Below, in pieces: positions 47,439-57,924 of a stretch of DNA of 64,000 nt (its first letter is position 1; each line of letters starts with the position of its first letter). The notes below the pieces were generated by a model. The model searched no databases, was not told where the DNA came from, and saw only the letters and a list, made by a program, of their open reading frames with translations. Origin of the DNA: Chromobacterium sinusclupearum (GTDB lineage Bacteria; Pseudomonadota; Gammaproteobacteria; Burkholderiales; Chromobacteriaceae); assembly GCF_002902845.1 (NCBI RefSeq), contig NZ_PPTF01000043.1, positions 1-64,000 of the forward strand, read 5' to 3'. The translations under genes were made by a program, and so were the position numbers.

Positions 47439-48323
47439 TTACTTGCTCTTGCCTTGTCCCGCCTGCGGGTTCTTCAGGTACTTGAAGAAATCGCTGCTCG
47501 GGTCCAGCACCAGCACGTCGCTCTTGTTCTTGAACGACTCCTTGTACGCATCCATGCTGCGCCAGAAGGCGTAGAACTCCGGATTCTTGCCGTAGGCCTC
47601 GGCGTAGATCGCCCCCGCCTTGGCATCGCCCACGCCCTTCAGCTCCTGCGCCTTGCGATAGGCTTCAGCCAGGATCACGTCGCGCTGCTTGTCGGCTTCC
47701 GCCCGCACCCGCTCGGCATCGGCCGCGCCTTCGCTGCGCAGCTTGCTGGCCACGGTGCGGCGCTCGGACTGCATGCGGTCATAGACGGAACTGCTTATTT
47801 TATCCGGAAAGTCGACGCGTTTTAAGCGGACATCGAGAATTTCCACACCTATTTTACGCGCATCCGCGTCCGCGCGCTTGCGAACCGTCTCCATGACCTG
47901 GTCGCGCTGACCGGAAATGACGTCGGCAACGGTCTTCTGGCCGAACTCCGCGCGCAGGCCATCATTGATGGTCTGCTTCAGACGCGCCACGGCGGCAGCC
48001 TCGGTGCCGACGCTCTTGTAGAACTGCGACACATCGACCACGCGCCATTTCACGAAGCTGTCCACCAGCACGTTCTTCTTCTCGCGGGTGTTGAACAGCT
48101 CAGGCGTTTCCGCATCGATGGTCTGCACGCGGCGGTCGAAGTAGCGCACGTTCTGCAGCAGCGGAATCTTGAACTGGATGCCCGGCTGGGAGATCACCTT
48201 GACCACCTCGCCGAATTGGAAGACCAGCGCGTACTGGCGCTGATCGACGGTGAACAGCGACAAGCTGGCGACAAACAGCGCGCCGGCGATCGCCACCAGG
48301 GTTGGGATCAGTCTTTGCGTCAT
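47439..48323 (-). CDS. hflC: FtsH protease modulator HflC
   Basis: A 294-residue SPFH/band-7 membrane protein. One N-terminal helix (about 5-22) anchors it, with the band-7 domain and coiled-coil in the periplasm (RRVQTIDAETPELFNTREKK, QRDQVMETVRKRADADARKIG). With HflK it forms a large cage around FtsH, modulating membrane-protein degradation. Its ATG overlaps the hflK TGA (ATGA), so translation is coupled. Confidence 0.97.
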   Translation of the reverse strand: MTQRLIPTLVAIAGALFVASLSLFTVDQRQYALVFQFGEVVKVISQPGIQFKIPLLQNVRYFDRRVQTIDAETPELFNTREKKNVLVDSFVKWRVVDVSQFYKSVGTEAAAVARLKQTINDGLRAEFGQKTVADVISGQRDQVMETVRKRADADARKIGVEILDVRLKRVDFPDKISSSVYDRMQSERRTVASKLRSEGAADAERVRAEADKQRDVILAEAYRKAQELKGVGDAKAGAIYAEAYGKNPEFYAFWRSMDAYKESFKNKSDVLVLDPSSDFFKYLKNPQAGQGKSK

Positions 48324-49558
48324 CGCTCCGCTCCAAAAATATCGCGACCGCGCGAGGTATCGCGCCCGTTCTTGGCCGCCGGCGGATTAGCCGGCTGGGC
48401 CGGGGCCGCAGGGGCCGGGCTCGCGGAGGGTTGGGCGGGAGCCGGCGCGGCGGCGCCGGGAGCGGTCATCTGCATCAGCTTGTCCAGCGGCAGGTAGAGC
48501 AGGCTGTTGCCGCCCTTCTGATCCACCAGCACCTTGCTGCTGTTGTGCATGATCTGCTGCATCATGTCGAGGTACATGCGGTCGCGCATGACCTTGGGCG
48601 CCTTGTTGTATTCAGGCAACACTTGCTTGAATCGCTGGGCATCACCCTCGGCTCGTTCCACCACCTGCTGCTGGTAAGCCTCGGCTTCCTGCACCAGGCG
48701 CGAGGCCATGCCCTTGGCCTTGGGCACCACCTCGTTGGCGTAGGCCATGCCCTCGTTCAGCAGCTTGTCCTTGTCCTGGCCCGCTTTCACCGCGTCGTCG
48801 AACGCCGCCAGCACCTGCTGCGGCGGCTGCACGTCGTTGATGTTGACCTTGGCGATGCGGATGCCGGCCTGGTAACGGTCCAGCACTTCCTGGATCAGCT
48901 TGTGCGCGTCGACTGCGATCTGGGCGCGGCCCTCGTTCAGGACGAAGTCCACCTTGTTGCGGCCGACCACCTCGCGGATGGCGGTTTCCGTCGCCTGCTT
49001 GACCAGGTCCTTGCCGTCGCGCTCGCGCGCGGCGTTATTGAACAGAAACGCGCGCGCATCCTTGATGTCGTACTGCACCGACAGCTGCACATCGATGATG
49101 TTCTGGTCTTCGGTCAGCATCAGCGACTCTTCCGGCACGCGGTTCTGCGCGCTGCCACGATAACCGACTTCGACGCTGCGCACTTCGGTCAGGTTGACGA
49201 TCTCGGATTTCTCGAACGGATACGGCGCGCGCCATTGCAGGCCCGGCTCGGTCAGGCGATTGAAACTGCCCAGCCGCAGCACCACGCCGGCTTCCCGCGC
49301 ATCCACCACGTAGAAGCCGCTGGCCAGCCACAAGGCGGCCAATACGCCGATCACGGCGGCGGCGCCGCCTTTGAACGACGGCGGCGACATGCCGGAACCG
49401 GGGCGTCCGCCCTGGCCCATCGGATTGTTCGGGCCGCCATTGCCGGACTTGCCGCCCAGCAGGCGGGACAGTTTGCGGTTCAGATCACGGAACACTTCAT
49501 CGAGGTCCGGTGGCCCATTCTGGCCGTTTCGGCCACGGTTCGGGTCATTCTGCGACAT
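48320..49558 (-). CDS. hflK: FtsH protease modulator HflK
   Basis: A 412-residue partner of HflC. A Gly/Asn/Pro-rich cytoplasmic N-terminus (1-70) precedes one transmembrane helix (about 72-90, AVIGVLAALWLASGFYV), the band-7 domain, a coiled-coil and a Pro/Ala-rich C-terminal tail. The ATG at 49558 (MSQNDPNRGRNGQNGPPDLD) is chosen by family similarity and overlaps the hflX stop by 14 bp, giving an hflX-hflK-hflC unit. Confidence 0.97.
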   Translation of the reverse strand: MSQNDPNRGRNGQNGPPDLDEVFRDLNRKLSRLLGGKSGNGGPNNPMGQGGRPGSGMSPPSFKGGAAAVIGVLAALWLASGFYVVDAREAGVVLRLGSFNRLTEPGLQWRAPYPFEKSEIVNLTEVRSVEVGYRGSAQNRVPEESLMLTEDQNIIDVQLSVQYDIKDARAFLFNNAARERDGKDLVKQATETAIREVVGRNKVDFVLNEGRAQIAVDAHKLIQEVLDRYQAGIRIAKVNINDVQPPQQVLAAFDDAVKAGQDKDKLLNEGMAYANEVVPKAKGMASRLVQEAEAYQQQVVERAEGDAQRFKQVLPEYNKAPKVMRDRMYLDMMQQIMHNSSKVLVDQKGGNSLLYLPLDKLMQMTAPGAAAPAPAQPSASPAPAAPAQPANPPAAKNGRDTSRGRDIFGAER

Positions 49559-50675
49559 GCTCGTATGGTTCTTTATGGTTGTTTGCGAAAGGTTGCACCC
49601 GTTCGGCAATCGCCTCGCGCAAGAGTTCCAGCCCCTCGCCCTTCAGCGCCGATACGCGTACCGAAACGATCTGGCCATCCTCGCCGCGCTCGATCTCCGG
49701 CGGCAGCGCTTTCAGATCGCATTTGTTCCATACGATGAGCTGCGGAATGCCATCGGCGTCGATTTCGGCCAGCACCTTGTTCACTTCCTCGATCTGCGCA
49801 TCGCGCATCTCGTTGGCGCAGTCCACCACATGCAGCAGCAGATTGGCCTGGACCGTCTCCTCCAGCGTGGCGCGGAAAGCCGCCACCAGGGTATGCGGCA
49901 GATCGCGGATGAAGCCGACGGTGTCGGACAGCACGACGGAGTTTTGGTGGTTCAGGAACAGCTTGCGGCTGGTGGTGTCCAGCGTGGCGAACAGCTGGTC
50001 GGCGGCGTAGCTGTTGGCCTTGGTCAGCGCATTGAACAAGGTGGATTTGCCGGCGTTGGTATAGCCGACGATGGACACCGAAGCGATGCCGGCGCGATTG
50101 CGCCCCTTGCGCTGGGTGTTGCGCTGCTTCTGCACCTGGGCCAAACGCTCCTTCAGCGCCTTGACGCGGATGCCGAGCAGGCGGCGGTCGGTTTCCAGCT
50201 GGGTTTCGCCTGGGCCGCGCAGGCCGATGCCGCCCTTTTGCCGCTCCAAGTGGGTCCAGCCGCGCACCAGCCGCGTGGACAGATGCGACAGCTGGGCCAG
50301 TTCCACCTGCAGCTTGCCTTCATGGCTGCGGGCGCGCTGAGCGAAAATATCGAGGATCAAGCTGTTGCGGTCGATCACGCGGCACTGGATCACGCGCTCC
50401 AGGTTGCGCTCCTGGCCCGGCGACAACGCGTGGTTGAAGATCACCACGTTGGCGCCGGTGGCCCGCACCATGGACGCGATCTCCTCCACCTTGCCCTTGC
50501 CGGCGAACAGGGCCGCGTCGGGGCGCTGACGCTTGCCCTGCACCATGCCGAGAATTTCGACATGGCTGCTGCGCACCAGCTCGGCGCACTCGGCGACACT
50601 TTCCTGGTAGTCGGCATCACCAAAATCCAGGCTGACCAGGACGGCCTGGTCGCCTAAGTCGGGACGATCAAACAT
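49545..50675 (-). CDS. hflX: Ribosome-dissociating GTPase HflX
   Basis: A 376-residue OBG/HflX GTPase that splits stalled 70S ribosomes, notably after heat stress. The N-terminal HflX domain (LERQKGGIGLRGPGETQLE) is followed by the G domain: G1 GYTNAGKSTLFNALT, G3 DTVGF, G4 WNKCD. The ATG at 50675 fits the family; the frame extends 18 codons upstream without a ribosome site. It follows hfq by 92 bp in the conserved hfq-hflX-hflK-hflC order. Confidence 0.97.
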   Translation of the reverse strand: MFDRPDLGDQAVLVSLDFGDADYQESVAECAELVRSSHVEILGMVQGKRQRPDAALFAGKGKVEEIASMVRATGANVVIFNHALSPGQERNLERVIQCRVIDRNSLILDIFAQRARSHEGKLQVELAQLSHLSTRLVRGWTHLERQKGGIGLRGPGETQLETDRRLLGIRVKALKERLAQVQKQRNTQRKGRNRAGIASVSIVGYTNAGKSTLFNALTKANSYAADQLFATLDTTSRKLFLNHQNSVVLSDTVGFIRDLPHTLVAAFRATLEETVQANLLLHVVDCANEMRDAQIEEVNKVLAEIDADGIPQLIVWNKCDLKALPPEIERGEDGQIVSVRVSALKGEGLELLREAIAERVQPFANNHKEPYEHVAE

Positions 50676-50767
50676 GCTGTAGCAATCTAGTGCGGCGATA
50701 AAAGACAAAGGCCGAAAGGCCGCATGCATGATGCGGCCAATCGGCCCGGGCGGCGAGGCCGGCTGCC

Positions 50768-51028
50768 TTAGGCGTCCTGCGCCTGTTCCTGCTTCTGCGC
50801 CGGGTGTTCGTGCGGGATGGTAACCGCGCGAGCCGGGACCACGGTGGAGATGGCGTGCTTGTAAACCATCTGGGTGACCGTATTCTTCAGCAGAACCACG
50901 TACTGGTCGAAGGATTCAACCTGACCCTGCAGCTTGATGCCGTTGACCAGATAGATGGAGACCGGCACGTGTTCCTTACGCAGGATGTTCAGGAACGGGT
51001 CTTGTAACATTTGCCCTTTAGAGCTCAT
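50768..51028 (-). CDS. hfq: RNA chaperone Hfq
   Basis: An 86-residue Sm-like protein forming hexameric rings that pair sRNAs with mRNAs. Sm1 includes [20 protein letters not shown], Sm2 the YKHAIST motif (Lys-His of the proximal face). The C-terminal tail after residue 70 is short and Gln-rich, as in Neisseria-type Hfq. CGGAGAAA lies before the ATG. It stands between der and hflX; the 91-bp gap to der may hold its promoter. Confidence 0.98.
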   Translation of the reverse strand: MSSKGQMLQDPFLNILRKEHVPVSIYLVNGIKLQGQVESFDQYVVLLKNTVTQMVYKHAISTVVPARAVTIPHEHPAQKQEQAQDA

Positions 51029-51119
51029 TCGTTTTTCTCCGAATCGTTGATTGTTGTATTAACTGTACAGCGAACAGCGCGGCGGCCTGCTTATTTTTAG
51101 CAGAAAACATTCCGGCGTA

Positions 51120-52532
51120 CTATTTTTTGCTGTTTTTGCCGTAGCGAACTTCTTTTTCCCTGCCCCGCATCTTGGACATCGGCTTAGGCTTGGCCCGGGA
51201 TTTCTCCTTGCCGTCGTCGTTGTCGAACGGGTTTTCCGACGATTTATACTGCACTCTCAGCGGGGTGCCCTGCAGTTTGAACACTTTACGGAAAGTATGT
51301 TCCAAATAGCGGGTGTAGCTGTTGGGTATATTGTCGAGCGCGTTGCCGTGCACGACGATGATAGGCGGATTCTGCCCGCCTTGGTGCGCATAGCGCATCT
51401 TGGGGCGGATCAGGCCGCTGCGCGGCGGTTGCTGGCGCTCCAGCGCCACCTGCAGCACCCGCGTCAGCTTCGGCGTCGCCAGCTTCACCATCGCGGCGCG
51501 GTAAGCCTCGTCGATCGATTTGAACAAGTCTGCCACACCTCGGCCCTCGATGGCCGAGATGTAATGAAACTTTGCGAAATCCAGGAAGTTGAGCTTGCGC
51601 GCGATCTCGCGGCGCACGGTGTCTTTCTGCTCGCTGTCCAGGTTGTCCCACTTGTTGACCGCCACCACCAGGGCGCGGCCCGCTTCCAGCGCGAAACCGG
51701 CGATGGTGGCGTCCTGCTCGGAGATGTCCAGCTGGGCATCCAGCACCAGCACCGCGACGTTGGCGTCTTCAATCGCCTTCATGGTCTTGATGACGGAGAA
51801 TTTCTCCAGCATCTCGTTGACCTTGGCGCGGCGACGCACGCCGGCGGTGTCGATGATGGTATAGGTATGGCCTTCGCGCTCAAAATCAATATAGATGCTG
51901 TCGCGGGTGGTGCCGGCCTGGTCGAAGGCGATGACGCGCTCCTCGCCCAGAATGGCGTTCACCAGGGTGGACTTGCCGACATTCGGCCGGCCGATCACGG
52001 CGAACTTCGGATGGCGGCTGTCTTCTTCCTCCACTTCATCGGGGAAGCCCTCCAGCACCAGTTCCATCAGCTCGCGCACGCCGTCGCCGTGGGCGGCGGA
52101 AATCACCAGCGGCTCCCCCAGCGCCAGTTCATGGAACTCGGCGCCGGCGATGGCATGCTTCATGCCTTCCGCCTTGTTGACGGCCAGGAACACCGGACGG
52201 TCCAGTTGGCGCAGGCGGTTGGCGATGATCTTGTCTTGCGGCGTCAGGCCGGAACGGCCGTCCACCAGGAACACCACGGCATCGGCTTCGTCAACGGCCT
52301 GCAAGGTCTGCTTGGCCATTTCGAACAGGATGCCTTCGTCCACCACCGGCTCGAAACCGCCGGTGTCCACCACCAGATACGGCTTCTCGCCGACCCGGCC
52401 GTGACCGTAATGACGGTCACGCGTCAGGCCCGGCTGGTCGGCGACCAGGGCGTCACGGCTGCGGGTCAGCCGGTTGAAGAGGGTCGACTTGCCCACATTG
52501 GGGCGGCCGACCAGCGCTACGGTAGGTTTCAT
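51120..52532 (-). CDS. der: GTPase Der (EngA)
   Basis: A 470-residue essential GTPase for 50S assembly with two G domains in tandem: [17 protein letters not shown] (about 8-24) and [17 protein letters not shown] (about 187-203), with switch sequences DTGGFEP and [14 protein letters not shown]-like domain that binds rRNA follows and the C-terminus is a basic tail ([19 protein letters not shown]). The length is typical. It starts 12 bp after bamB. Confidence 0.98.
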   Translation of the reverse strand: MKPTVALVGRPNVGKSTLFNRLTRSRDALVADQPGLTRDRHYGHGRVGEKPYLVVDTGGFEPVVDEGILFEMAKQTLQAVDEADAVVFLVDGRSGLTPQDKIIANRLRQLDRPVFLAVNKAEGMKHAIAGAEFHELALGEPLVISAAHGDGVRELMELVLEGFPDEVEEEDSRHPKFAVIGRPNVGKSTLVNAILGEERVIAFDQAGTTRDSIYIDFEREGHTYTIIDTAGVRRRAKVNEMLEKFSVIKTMKAIEDANVAVLVLDAQLDISEQDATIAGFALEAGRALVVAVNKWDNLDSEQKDTVRREIARKLNFLDFAKFHYISAIEGRGVADLFKSIDEAYRAAMVKLATPKLTRVLQVALERQQPPRSGLIRPKMRYAHQGGQNPPIIVVHGNALDNIPNSYTRYLEHTFRKVFKLQGTPLRVQYKSSENPFDNDDGKEKSRAKPKPMSKMRGREKEVRYGKNSKK

Positions 52533-52544
52533 GTAAAACTGCTT

Positions 52545-53684
52545 TTATCCCAAATTCAGCATCGCCAAGCGGCCATCCTGTCCCTGTACCAGGGCGGAGG
52601 AGCCGAGCGACACCGGTTGATTGACCGGACCGGAGGTGCCGATCTTGCTGCGGCCGACAATGCCGCCGCTCTCGTTGGATAGCAGATGCGCATAGCCTTC
52701 GCCATCCACCACCAGCACGAAGCGGCCCAGCATGACCGGGCCGGAGACATCGCGGTACTTCAGATCGTCGTTTTTCCAGACGTTGCGGCCGCTCTGACGA
52801 TCATAGGCCCAGACCGAACCGTTTTCCGCCGTCACGTAGACATTGCGGGCATCCACCGCCAGGCCGCGGCTGGACGAGATCTCGCGCGCCCACTGCAGGC
52901 TGCCGCTGCGCGCCTCAAAGCAGGCGACGCGCCCTTGATAGGCCACGGCGCACACCTGGCCGCCATCGAATACCGGGCGGCTGGTGACGTCGGTGACGCG
53001 CTCCAGCTCGGTGGCGCCGCGCGGCGTGGCCACAGCGCCCTGCCACAGCGAATTGCCGGTTTGCGGATTGATGATGTCGAGCTGGCCGCCGGCCTGCCCC
53101 ACCATCACCGCCTCGCGGCCCACCGCGCGCATCGAGCCGTCGTTGCGCACCGTCAGCTGCGGCAATACGTTGCCGACCGACCACTGCTGCTTGCCGTCGG
53201 CCAGGTTGAACCCCGTCAGACGGGCATCGTTGGTGCGCACGATGACCTTGTCGCCGGCGATCTGCGGCGCTTCCAGCATCAGGCTGGTCAGGGACTGCTC
53301 CCACAGCGTCTTGCCGCTGACGCGGTCCACCGCCAGCAGCTTGGCGTCCTGCGTGCCCACCAGCACGGTATCGCCGCTGACGGCGACGCCGGTGCTCAGG
53401 CCGCGCTTCAGCGACACATCGCTCTGGATACGGCCGGACAGGGCATCGATGCTGCGGATGCGCCCCGCAGCGTCTGCCGTCACCACATTGCCGTTGGCGT
53501 ACACCGGCAGGAAGCTGCCGGCCGGCGCCGCCTGCTGCAGCGTCCACTTGAGCTCCAGCGTCTGCAGCGGCTTGATGGCGGCCAGCGGCGTCGGCTGAAA
53601 TTGCGAGGAACCTTCAAACCAGCTGGCGCAACCAGCCAGCGACAAGGAAGAGATGACAGCGGTAAGCAACAGTTGGCGGCGCAT
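52545..53684 (-). CDS. bamB: Outer membrane protein assembly factor BamB
   Basis: A 379-residue lipoprotein of the BAM complex. The signal peptide ends in lipobox LAGC (Cys at residue 19). The rest is an eight-bladed PQQ-type beta-propeller with repeated W-L/V motifs such as GKTLWEQSL, GKQQWSVG, GSLQWAREI and GRNVWKND. It assists folding of outer-membrane barrels in the periplasm. It lies 4 bp after the YfgM-like gene and 12 bp before der. Confidence 0.97.
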   Translation of the reverse strand: MRRQLLLTAVISSLSLAGCASWFEGSSQFQPTPLAAIKPLQTLELKWTLQQAAPAGSFLPVYANGNVVTADAAGRIRSIDALSGRIQSDVSLKRGLSTGVAVSGDTVLVGTQDAKLLAVDRVSGKTLWEQSLTSLMLEAPQIAGDKVIVRTNDARLTGFNLADGKQQWSVGNVLPQLTVRNDGSMRAVGREAVMVGQAGGQLDIINPQTGNSLWQGAVATPRGATELERVTDVTSRPVFDGGQVCAVAYQGRVACFEARSGSLQWAREISSSRGLAVDARNVYVTAENGSVWAYDRQSGRNVWKNDDLKYRDVSGPVMLGRFVLVVDGEGYAHLLSNESGGIVGRSKIGTSGPVNQPVSLGSSALVQGQDGRLAMLNLG

Positions 53685-53688
53685 GCGA

Positions 53689-54318
53689 TCAGCCTCCCAG
53701 CGCGTCGAGTTTCATCCGAACCAGCTCGCGGCTCGGATTTTCTTCCACCAGCTTGGCCAGCGCGGCCTTGTAGGCGTCGCGCGCGCCGGCGGTATCGCCC
53801 TTGGCGGAGAACACATCGCCCTTCAACTCGAGATACTCGGCGTCGAAAGCCGCCGGGTGCGGCTGGTTGAGCTCAGAAATCGCGGCATCGTATTTCTTCT
53901 GCTGCAGATGCAGCGAAGCCAGACGCAGGCGGGCGATGGCCTGCATGGCCTCGTCCTTGCCGTTCGTCACCACCCACTGCAGCTGGCTGGAGGCCAGATC
54001 GAGATCGTTCTTGTCGAACGCCGCCTTGGCCAGCACCAGCGCGCTGCGGCTGGCGTAAACCGTGCTGGCGAACTCGCCCTGCAATTGCTGGGCCGCCGTT
54101 TTCAGCTTGGCGACATCCTTGGCGGCGATGGCTGCGTCCACTGCTTCATACGCGACGGCGGCTTTTTCCGCTTGCTGGCGCTGATACATGCCATAGGCCT
54201 TGTAACCCAGGTAGCCGAGGCTGACCGCCAGCACTGCGCCGCCGATCAGTTTGCCCCACTGCTGCCAGAAGGCCTTCATCGAATCGATCTGTTCCTGTTC
54301 CTGCAAGTCGAACGCCAT
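53689..54318 (-). CDS. YfgM-like ancillary SecYEG translocon subunit
   Basis: A 209-residue inner-membrane protein. A cytoplasmic N-terminus (AFDLQEQEQIDSMKAFWQQWG) and one helix (about 22-42) are followed by periplasmic TPR-like repeats. E. coli YfgM, in the same hisS-yfgM-bamB-der order, associates with SecYEG and PpiD and hands over secreted proteins. It follows hisS by 19 bp. Confidence 0.92.
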   Translation of the reverse strand: MAFDLQEQEQIDSMKAFWQQWGKLIGGAVLAVSLGYLGYKAYGMYQRQQAEKAAVAYEAVDAAIAAKDVAKLKTAAQQLQGEFASTVYASRSALVLAKAAFDKNDLDLASSQLQWVVTNGKDEAMQAIARLRLASLHLQQKKYDAAISELNQPHPAAFDAEYLELKGDVFSAKGDTAGARDAYKAALAKLVEENPSRELVRMKLDALGG

Positions 54319-54337
54319 TGCGTTCCCCCTTATTCAA

Positions 54338-55609
54338 TCAAGCTTTCAGAGTGGCCAGCGTCGCGGCGACATCCGCGGCTGCCACGGTCTTTTGTTCGAT
54401 TTCCGCGCGCAAGGCCTTGATCACGGCCTGGCCGGCGGCGATCTCGTTCTCGCCGACGATGACGGCGAACGCTGCGCCGCTGGCATCGGCCTTCTTCATT
54501 TGAGACTTGAAGCTGCCCTCGCCCAGGTGCTGCACCACGGAGAAACCGGCGGCGCGCAATTGCTGCGCCAGCTTCATCGAGTACAGGCCCGCGCCCTCGC
54601 CCTGGTTGACCAGGTAGACATCGACGCCGCGCTGCGACGGCAGCAGGCCCTTGTCTTGCAGCAACAGCAGCACGCGCTCCATGCCCATGCCGAAGCCGAT
54701 GCCCGGCGCCGGCTTGCCGCCCAGCTGCTCGATCAGGCCGTCGTAACGGCCGCCGGCGCAGACGGTGCCCTGGGCGCCCAGCTCGGTGGTCACCCACTCG
54801 AACACGGACTGGTTATAGTAGTCCAAACCACGCACCAGCCGCGGGTTTTCCACATACTCCACGCCCAGCGCGGCGATCATCGCCTTCCAGCCCTCGTAAT
54901 GGGCGCGCGACGCCTCGCCCAGATAGTCGGACAGTTTGGGCGCGGCGTTGGCCATTTCCTGCAGCGCCGGATTCTTGGTGTCCAGCACGCGCAGCGGATT
55001 GGTGTACAGGCGGCGCTTGCCATCCTCGTCCAGGATGTCGACGTGGCGCTCCAGGTACTGGATCAGCGCGTCGCGGTGGGCGGCGCGCTCTTCCTTGTTG
55101 CCCAGCGAGTTGATTTCCAGACGCACATACTGGCTGATGCCGAGACGGCGCCACAGGTCGGCCGTCATCGCGATGATTTCGGCGTCCACGTCCGGGCCGG
55201 CAAAGCCCAGCGCTTCCACGCCCATCTGGTGGAACTGGCGGTAGCGGCCCTTTTGCGGACGCTCGTGGCGATACATCGGCCCCATGTACCACACCTTTTG
55301 GGTGGCGTTGTAGAGCAGATTGTGCTCGACCACCGCGCGCAGCGTGCCTGCGGTGCCCTCGGGGCGCAGCGTCAGGCTGTCGCCGTTCAGGCTGTCAATG
55401 AAGGTGTACATTTCCTTTTCGACGATGTCGGTGACTTCGCCGATGGAACGGACAAACAACGCGGTATTTTCCAGGATAGGGGTGCGGATGTTGTGGTAGC
55501 CGTAGTCGGCCAGCAGCTTGCGCAGCACCCCTTCAAAATATTCCCACTGGTAGGATTCGGTCGGCAGCACATCGTTCATGCCTTTGACCGCTTGGTATTT
55601 CTGAGCCAT
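54338..55609 (-). CDS. hisS: Histidyl-tRNA synthetase
   Basis: A 423-residue class II homodimer. The histidine-specific motifs are [15 protein letters not shown] (motif 2 region before [15 protein letters not shown]), [16 protein letters not shown] (HisA loop) and [13 protein letters not shown]; motif 3 is [13 protein letters not shown]. The C-terminal anticodon domain follows. It is distinct from the HisZ paralogue at 46190-47341. It follows ispG by 35 bp. Confidence 0.98.
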   Translation of the reverse strand: MAQKYQAVKGMNDVLPTESYQWEYFEGVLRKLLADYGYHNIRTPILENTALFVRSIGEVTDIVEKEMYTFIDSLNGDSLTLRPEGTAGTLRAVVEHNLLYNATQKVWYMGPMYRHERPQKGRYRQFHQMGVEALGFAGPDVDAEIIAMTADLWRRLGISQYVRLEINSLGNKEERAAHRDALIQYLERHVDILDEDGKRRLYTNPLRVLDTKNPALQEMANAAPKLSDYLGEASRAHYEGWKAMIAALGVEYVENPRLVRGLDYYNQSVFEWVTTELGAQGTVCAGGRYDGLIEQLGGKPAPGIGFGMGMERVLLLLQDKGLLPSQRGVDVYLVNQGEGAGLYSMKLAQQLRAAGFSVVQHLGEGSFKSQMKKADASGAAFAVIVGENEIAAGQAVIKALRAEIEQKTVAAADVAATLATLKA

Positions 55610-55644
55610 TGCTATCTTCTTGTATCAGCTGAATTCTGGTTCCG

Positions 55645-56928
55645 TCAGGCTTTCACCGGCTGGATCGGAATGGTGCGGCTGGCGTTTTCGCGGCGCTTGG
55701 CGCCGCCTTCGCCATAGCGGGTTTTGACATAGTTGTCGACGATGGCGGTGAACTCGGCCGCGATGTTATCGCCCTTCAGCGTCACATCCTTGTGGCCGTC
55801 CACATAGACCGGGGCCACCGGCACTTCGCCGGTGCCGGGCAGGGAGATGCCGATGTCGGCCAGCTTGGACTCGCCCGGGCCATTGACCACGCAGCCCATC
55901 ACCGCCACCTTCATGTCCTCGACGCCAGGGTATTGCAGACGCCATACCGGCATCTGCTCGCGCAGGTAGTTCTGGATATCGTCCGCCAGCTCCTGGAAGA
56001 AGGTGCTGGTGGTGCGGCCGCAGCCCGGACAGGCGGTGACCAGCGGCGTAAAGCTGCGCAGACCCATGGTTTGCAGCAACTCCTGCGCCACCACCACTTC
56101 CTTGGTGCGCGCCTCGCCCGGCTGCGGCGTCAGCGAGATGCGGATGGTGTCGCCTATGCCCTCCTGCAACAGCACGGCCAGCGCGGCGCTGGAAGCGACG
56201 ATGCCCTTGCTGCCCATGCCGGCTTCGGTCAAACCCAGGTGCAGCGGGTAGTCGCAGCGGCTGCCCAGCTCGCGGTAGACGCTGATCAGGTCCTGCACAT
56301 TGCTGACCTTGCAGGACAGGATGATATTGTCCGGCGACAGGCCGATTTCCATGGCTTTATCGGCCGACTCCAGCGCCGAAACAATCAGCGCTTCCTGCAT
56401 CAGTTTGGGCAGCGGCAAAGGCGCGGCGGAGCGGTTATTGGCGTCCATCATCCGAGCCAGCAAGGCTTGGTCCAGGCTGCCCCAGTTGACGCCGATGCGC
56501 ACCGCCTTGTCGAGCTCCATCGCGGTGCGGATCATGAAGGCGAACTTGTCGTCGCCCTTGGCGCCCTTGCCGACGTTGCCGGGATTGATCCGGTATTTGG
56601 CCAGCGCCTGGGCGCAATCCGGGTATTCCTTCAGCAGACGGTCGCCGTTGAAGTGGAAGTCGCCGACCAGCGGCACATTGCAACCCTGATCATCCAGCCG
56701 CTGGCGGATTTCCGCCACGCGCGCCGCCGCTTCCGGCGAGTTGACGGTGATGCGCACCACTTCGGAACCAGCCTGCGCCAGCTGATACACCTGTTCCGCC
56801 GTCGCGGCGGCGTCGGCGGTATCGGTATTCGTCATCGACTGCACCACCACTGGCGCGGCGGAGCCTACCAAAACATGCCCCACCCGCACTAGGCGAGTGG
56901 GGCGGCGCGCGATATTCACGCTATCCAT
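55645..56928 (-). CDS. ispG: 4-hydroxy-3-methylbut-2-enyl diphosphate synthase (flavodoxin)
   Basis: A 427-residue [4Fe-4S] enzyme of the MEP isoprenoid pathway. The TIM-barrel N-domain starts with [16 protein letters not shown] and [11 protein letters not shown]. The C-terminal reductase domain carries the cluster ligands in [15 protein letters not shown] and [13 protein letters not shown] with a final Glu. The length is that of proteobacterial GcpE with a short insert. It lies 13 bp after rodZ. Confidence 0.98.
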   Translation of the reverse strand: MDSVNIARRPTRLVRVGHVLVGSAAPVVVQSMTNTDTADAAATAEQVYQLAQAGSEVVRITVNSPEAAARVAEIRQRLDDQGCNVPLVGDFHFNGDRLLKEYPDCAQALAKYRINPGNVGKGAKGDDKFAFMIRTAMELDKAVRIGVNWGSLDQALLARMMDANNRSAAPLPLPKLMQEALIVSALESADKAMEIGLSPDNIILSCKVSNVQDLISVYRELGSRCDYPLHLGLTEAGMGSKGIVASSAALAVLLQEGIGDTIRISLTPQPGEARTKEVVVAQELLQTMGLRSFTPLVTACPGCGRTTSTFFQELADDIQNYLREQMPVWRLQYPGVEDMKVAVMGCVVNGPGESKLADIGISLPGTGEVPVAPVYVDGHKDVTLKGDNIAAEFTAIVDNYVKTRYGEGGAKRRENASRTIPIQPVKA

Positions 56929-56941
56929 TCGCTACCCTGCA

Positions 56942-57922
56942 TCACTTGAGTTGAATCTTGGCGGTTGTGCCGCGGATCTTGTCGCTGAAGTCCACCGGCT
57001 TGCCGTTGTAGCTCAGCTCCACCTGGCTGGCGTTGCCCACCACCACTTTGAACGGCGCGGTGCCGGAAACCTCGGTGGCATCGCCAGGCTGCATGACTTT
57101 GTAAATCAGTTTGCGGCCGGTGGCGTCTTGCACCGATATCCAGGCCGCGTCCTTGACGTTGACGCTGACCTTGTCGTTGCCTGGCGCCGCTGCCGGCGCG
57201 CTGGCCATCGGCTTGGCCGCAGCGGCCTTGACCGGGGCGCTCGCCACCGGCTTGGCGGCAATCGCCTTGGCTGGCGCGCTGGCAACAGGCTTGGCAGCAG
57301 CCAGCTGGGCCGGGCTGCTGGCTGCCGGCTTGGCGGCCGCCACCGCAGCGGAGGCGGGAGAGTTCGCCGGCGTCGCAGCCGCCGGAGCGGATGCCGCCAC
57401 GGCAGACGCATCATGCTGCTGGGTCAGCATCGGGGCCAGTTGGTCGTCCGCATGCTGCTCCGCCTTGGCGCCGCCATCGTCGCGATTGGCGTACCAGAAG
57501 CCGCCGCCCGCTATGCCGGCGACAATCACCGCCAGCGCCAGCCATTTGCCAATGGACGAGCCTTCGCGGCTTTCCGCCGGTGCCTCCTCCGGCTCGTGCG
57601 GCAAGTCGCGCGCGGCGGTGCCTTTTACCAGATTGGCCACATCATTGACGGCCGAGGGGAAATGCTGCTCCAGAGCCTGCATCAGCGGCTCCGGATCCAC
57701 GCCCAGAAAGCGCGCGTAATTGCGGACGAAGCCACGGACAAAGGTGGCTCCGGGCAAAGCGTCGAAATCGTCGCGCTCAATCGCTTCCAACTGCCGCATC
57801 GACAGCTTCAGCCGATCAGCCACTTCCCCCAAGCCCAGTCCGGCCGCCTCGCGCGCCGCTTTCAAACTGGGGCCGATGCCTTTGGGCATCGGAGCGTCTA
57901 GATGTTCGTTTGTTCTTTCCAT
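56942..57922 (-). CDS. rodZ: Cytoskeleton protein RodZ
   Basis: A 326-residue bitopic protein linking MreB to the elongation machinery. The N-terminal helix-turn-helix domain (about 10-80) has LKAAREAAGLGLGEVADRLK and GATFVRGFVRNYARFLGVDP. One transmembrane helix (about 127-147) follows, then a low-complexity Ala/Lys/Pro linker with repeats and a C-terminal DUF4115 beta domain (WISVQDATGRKLIYKVMQPG). The start overlaps the pilW stop region (2 bp gap), so both are translated together. Confidence 0.95.
   Translation of the reverse strand: MERTNEHLDAPMPKGIGPSLKAAREAAGLGLGEVADRLKLSMRQLEAIERDDFDALPGATFVRGFVRNYARFLGVDPEPLMQALEQHFPSAVNDVANLVKGTAARDLPHEPEEAPAESREGSSIGKWLALAVIVAGIAGGGFWYANRDDGGAKAEQHADDQLAPMLTQQHDASAVAASAPAAATPANSPASAAVAAAKPAASSPAQLAAAKPVASAPAKAIAAKPVASAPVKAAAAKPMASAPAAAPGNDKVSVNVKDAAWISVQDATGRKLIYKVMQPGDATEVSGTAPFKVVVGNASQVELSYNGKPVDFSDKIRGTTAKIQLK
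57175..57345 (-). repeat. Degenerate coding repeats in the RodZ linker
   Basis: The periplasmic linker contains five to six imperfect copies of an Ala/Lys/Pro unit around AAKPVASAPAK. The DNA shows matching imperfect repeats of about 33-36 bp, a likely site of length change between strains. Confidence 0.6.
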
Positions 57923-57924
57923 CC

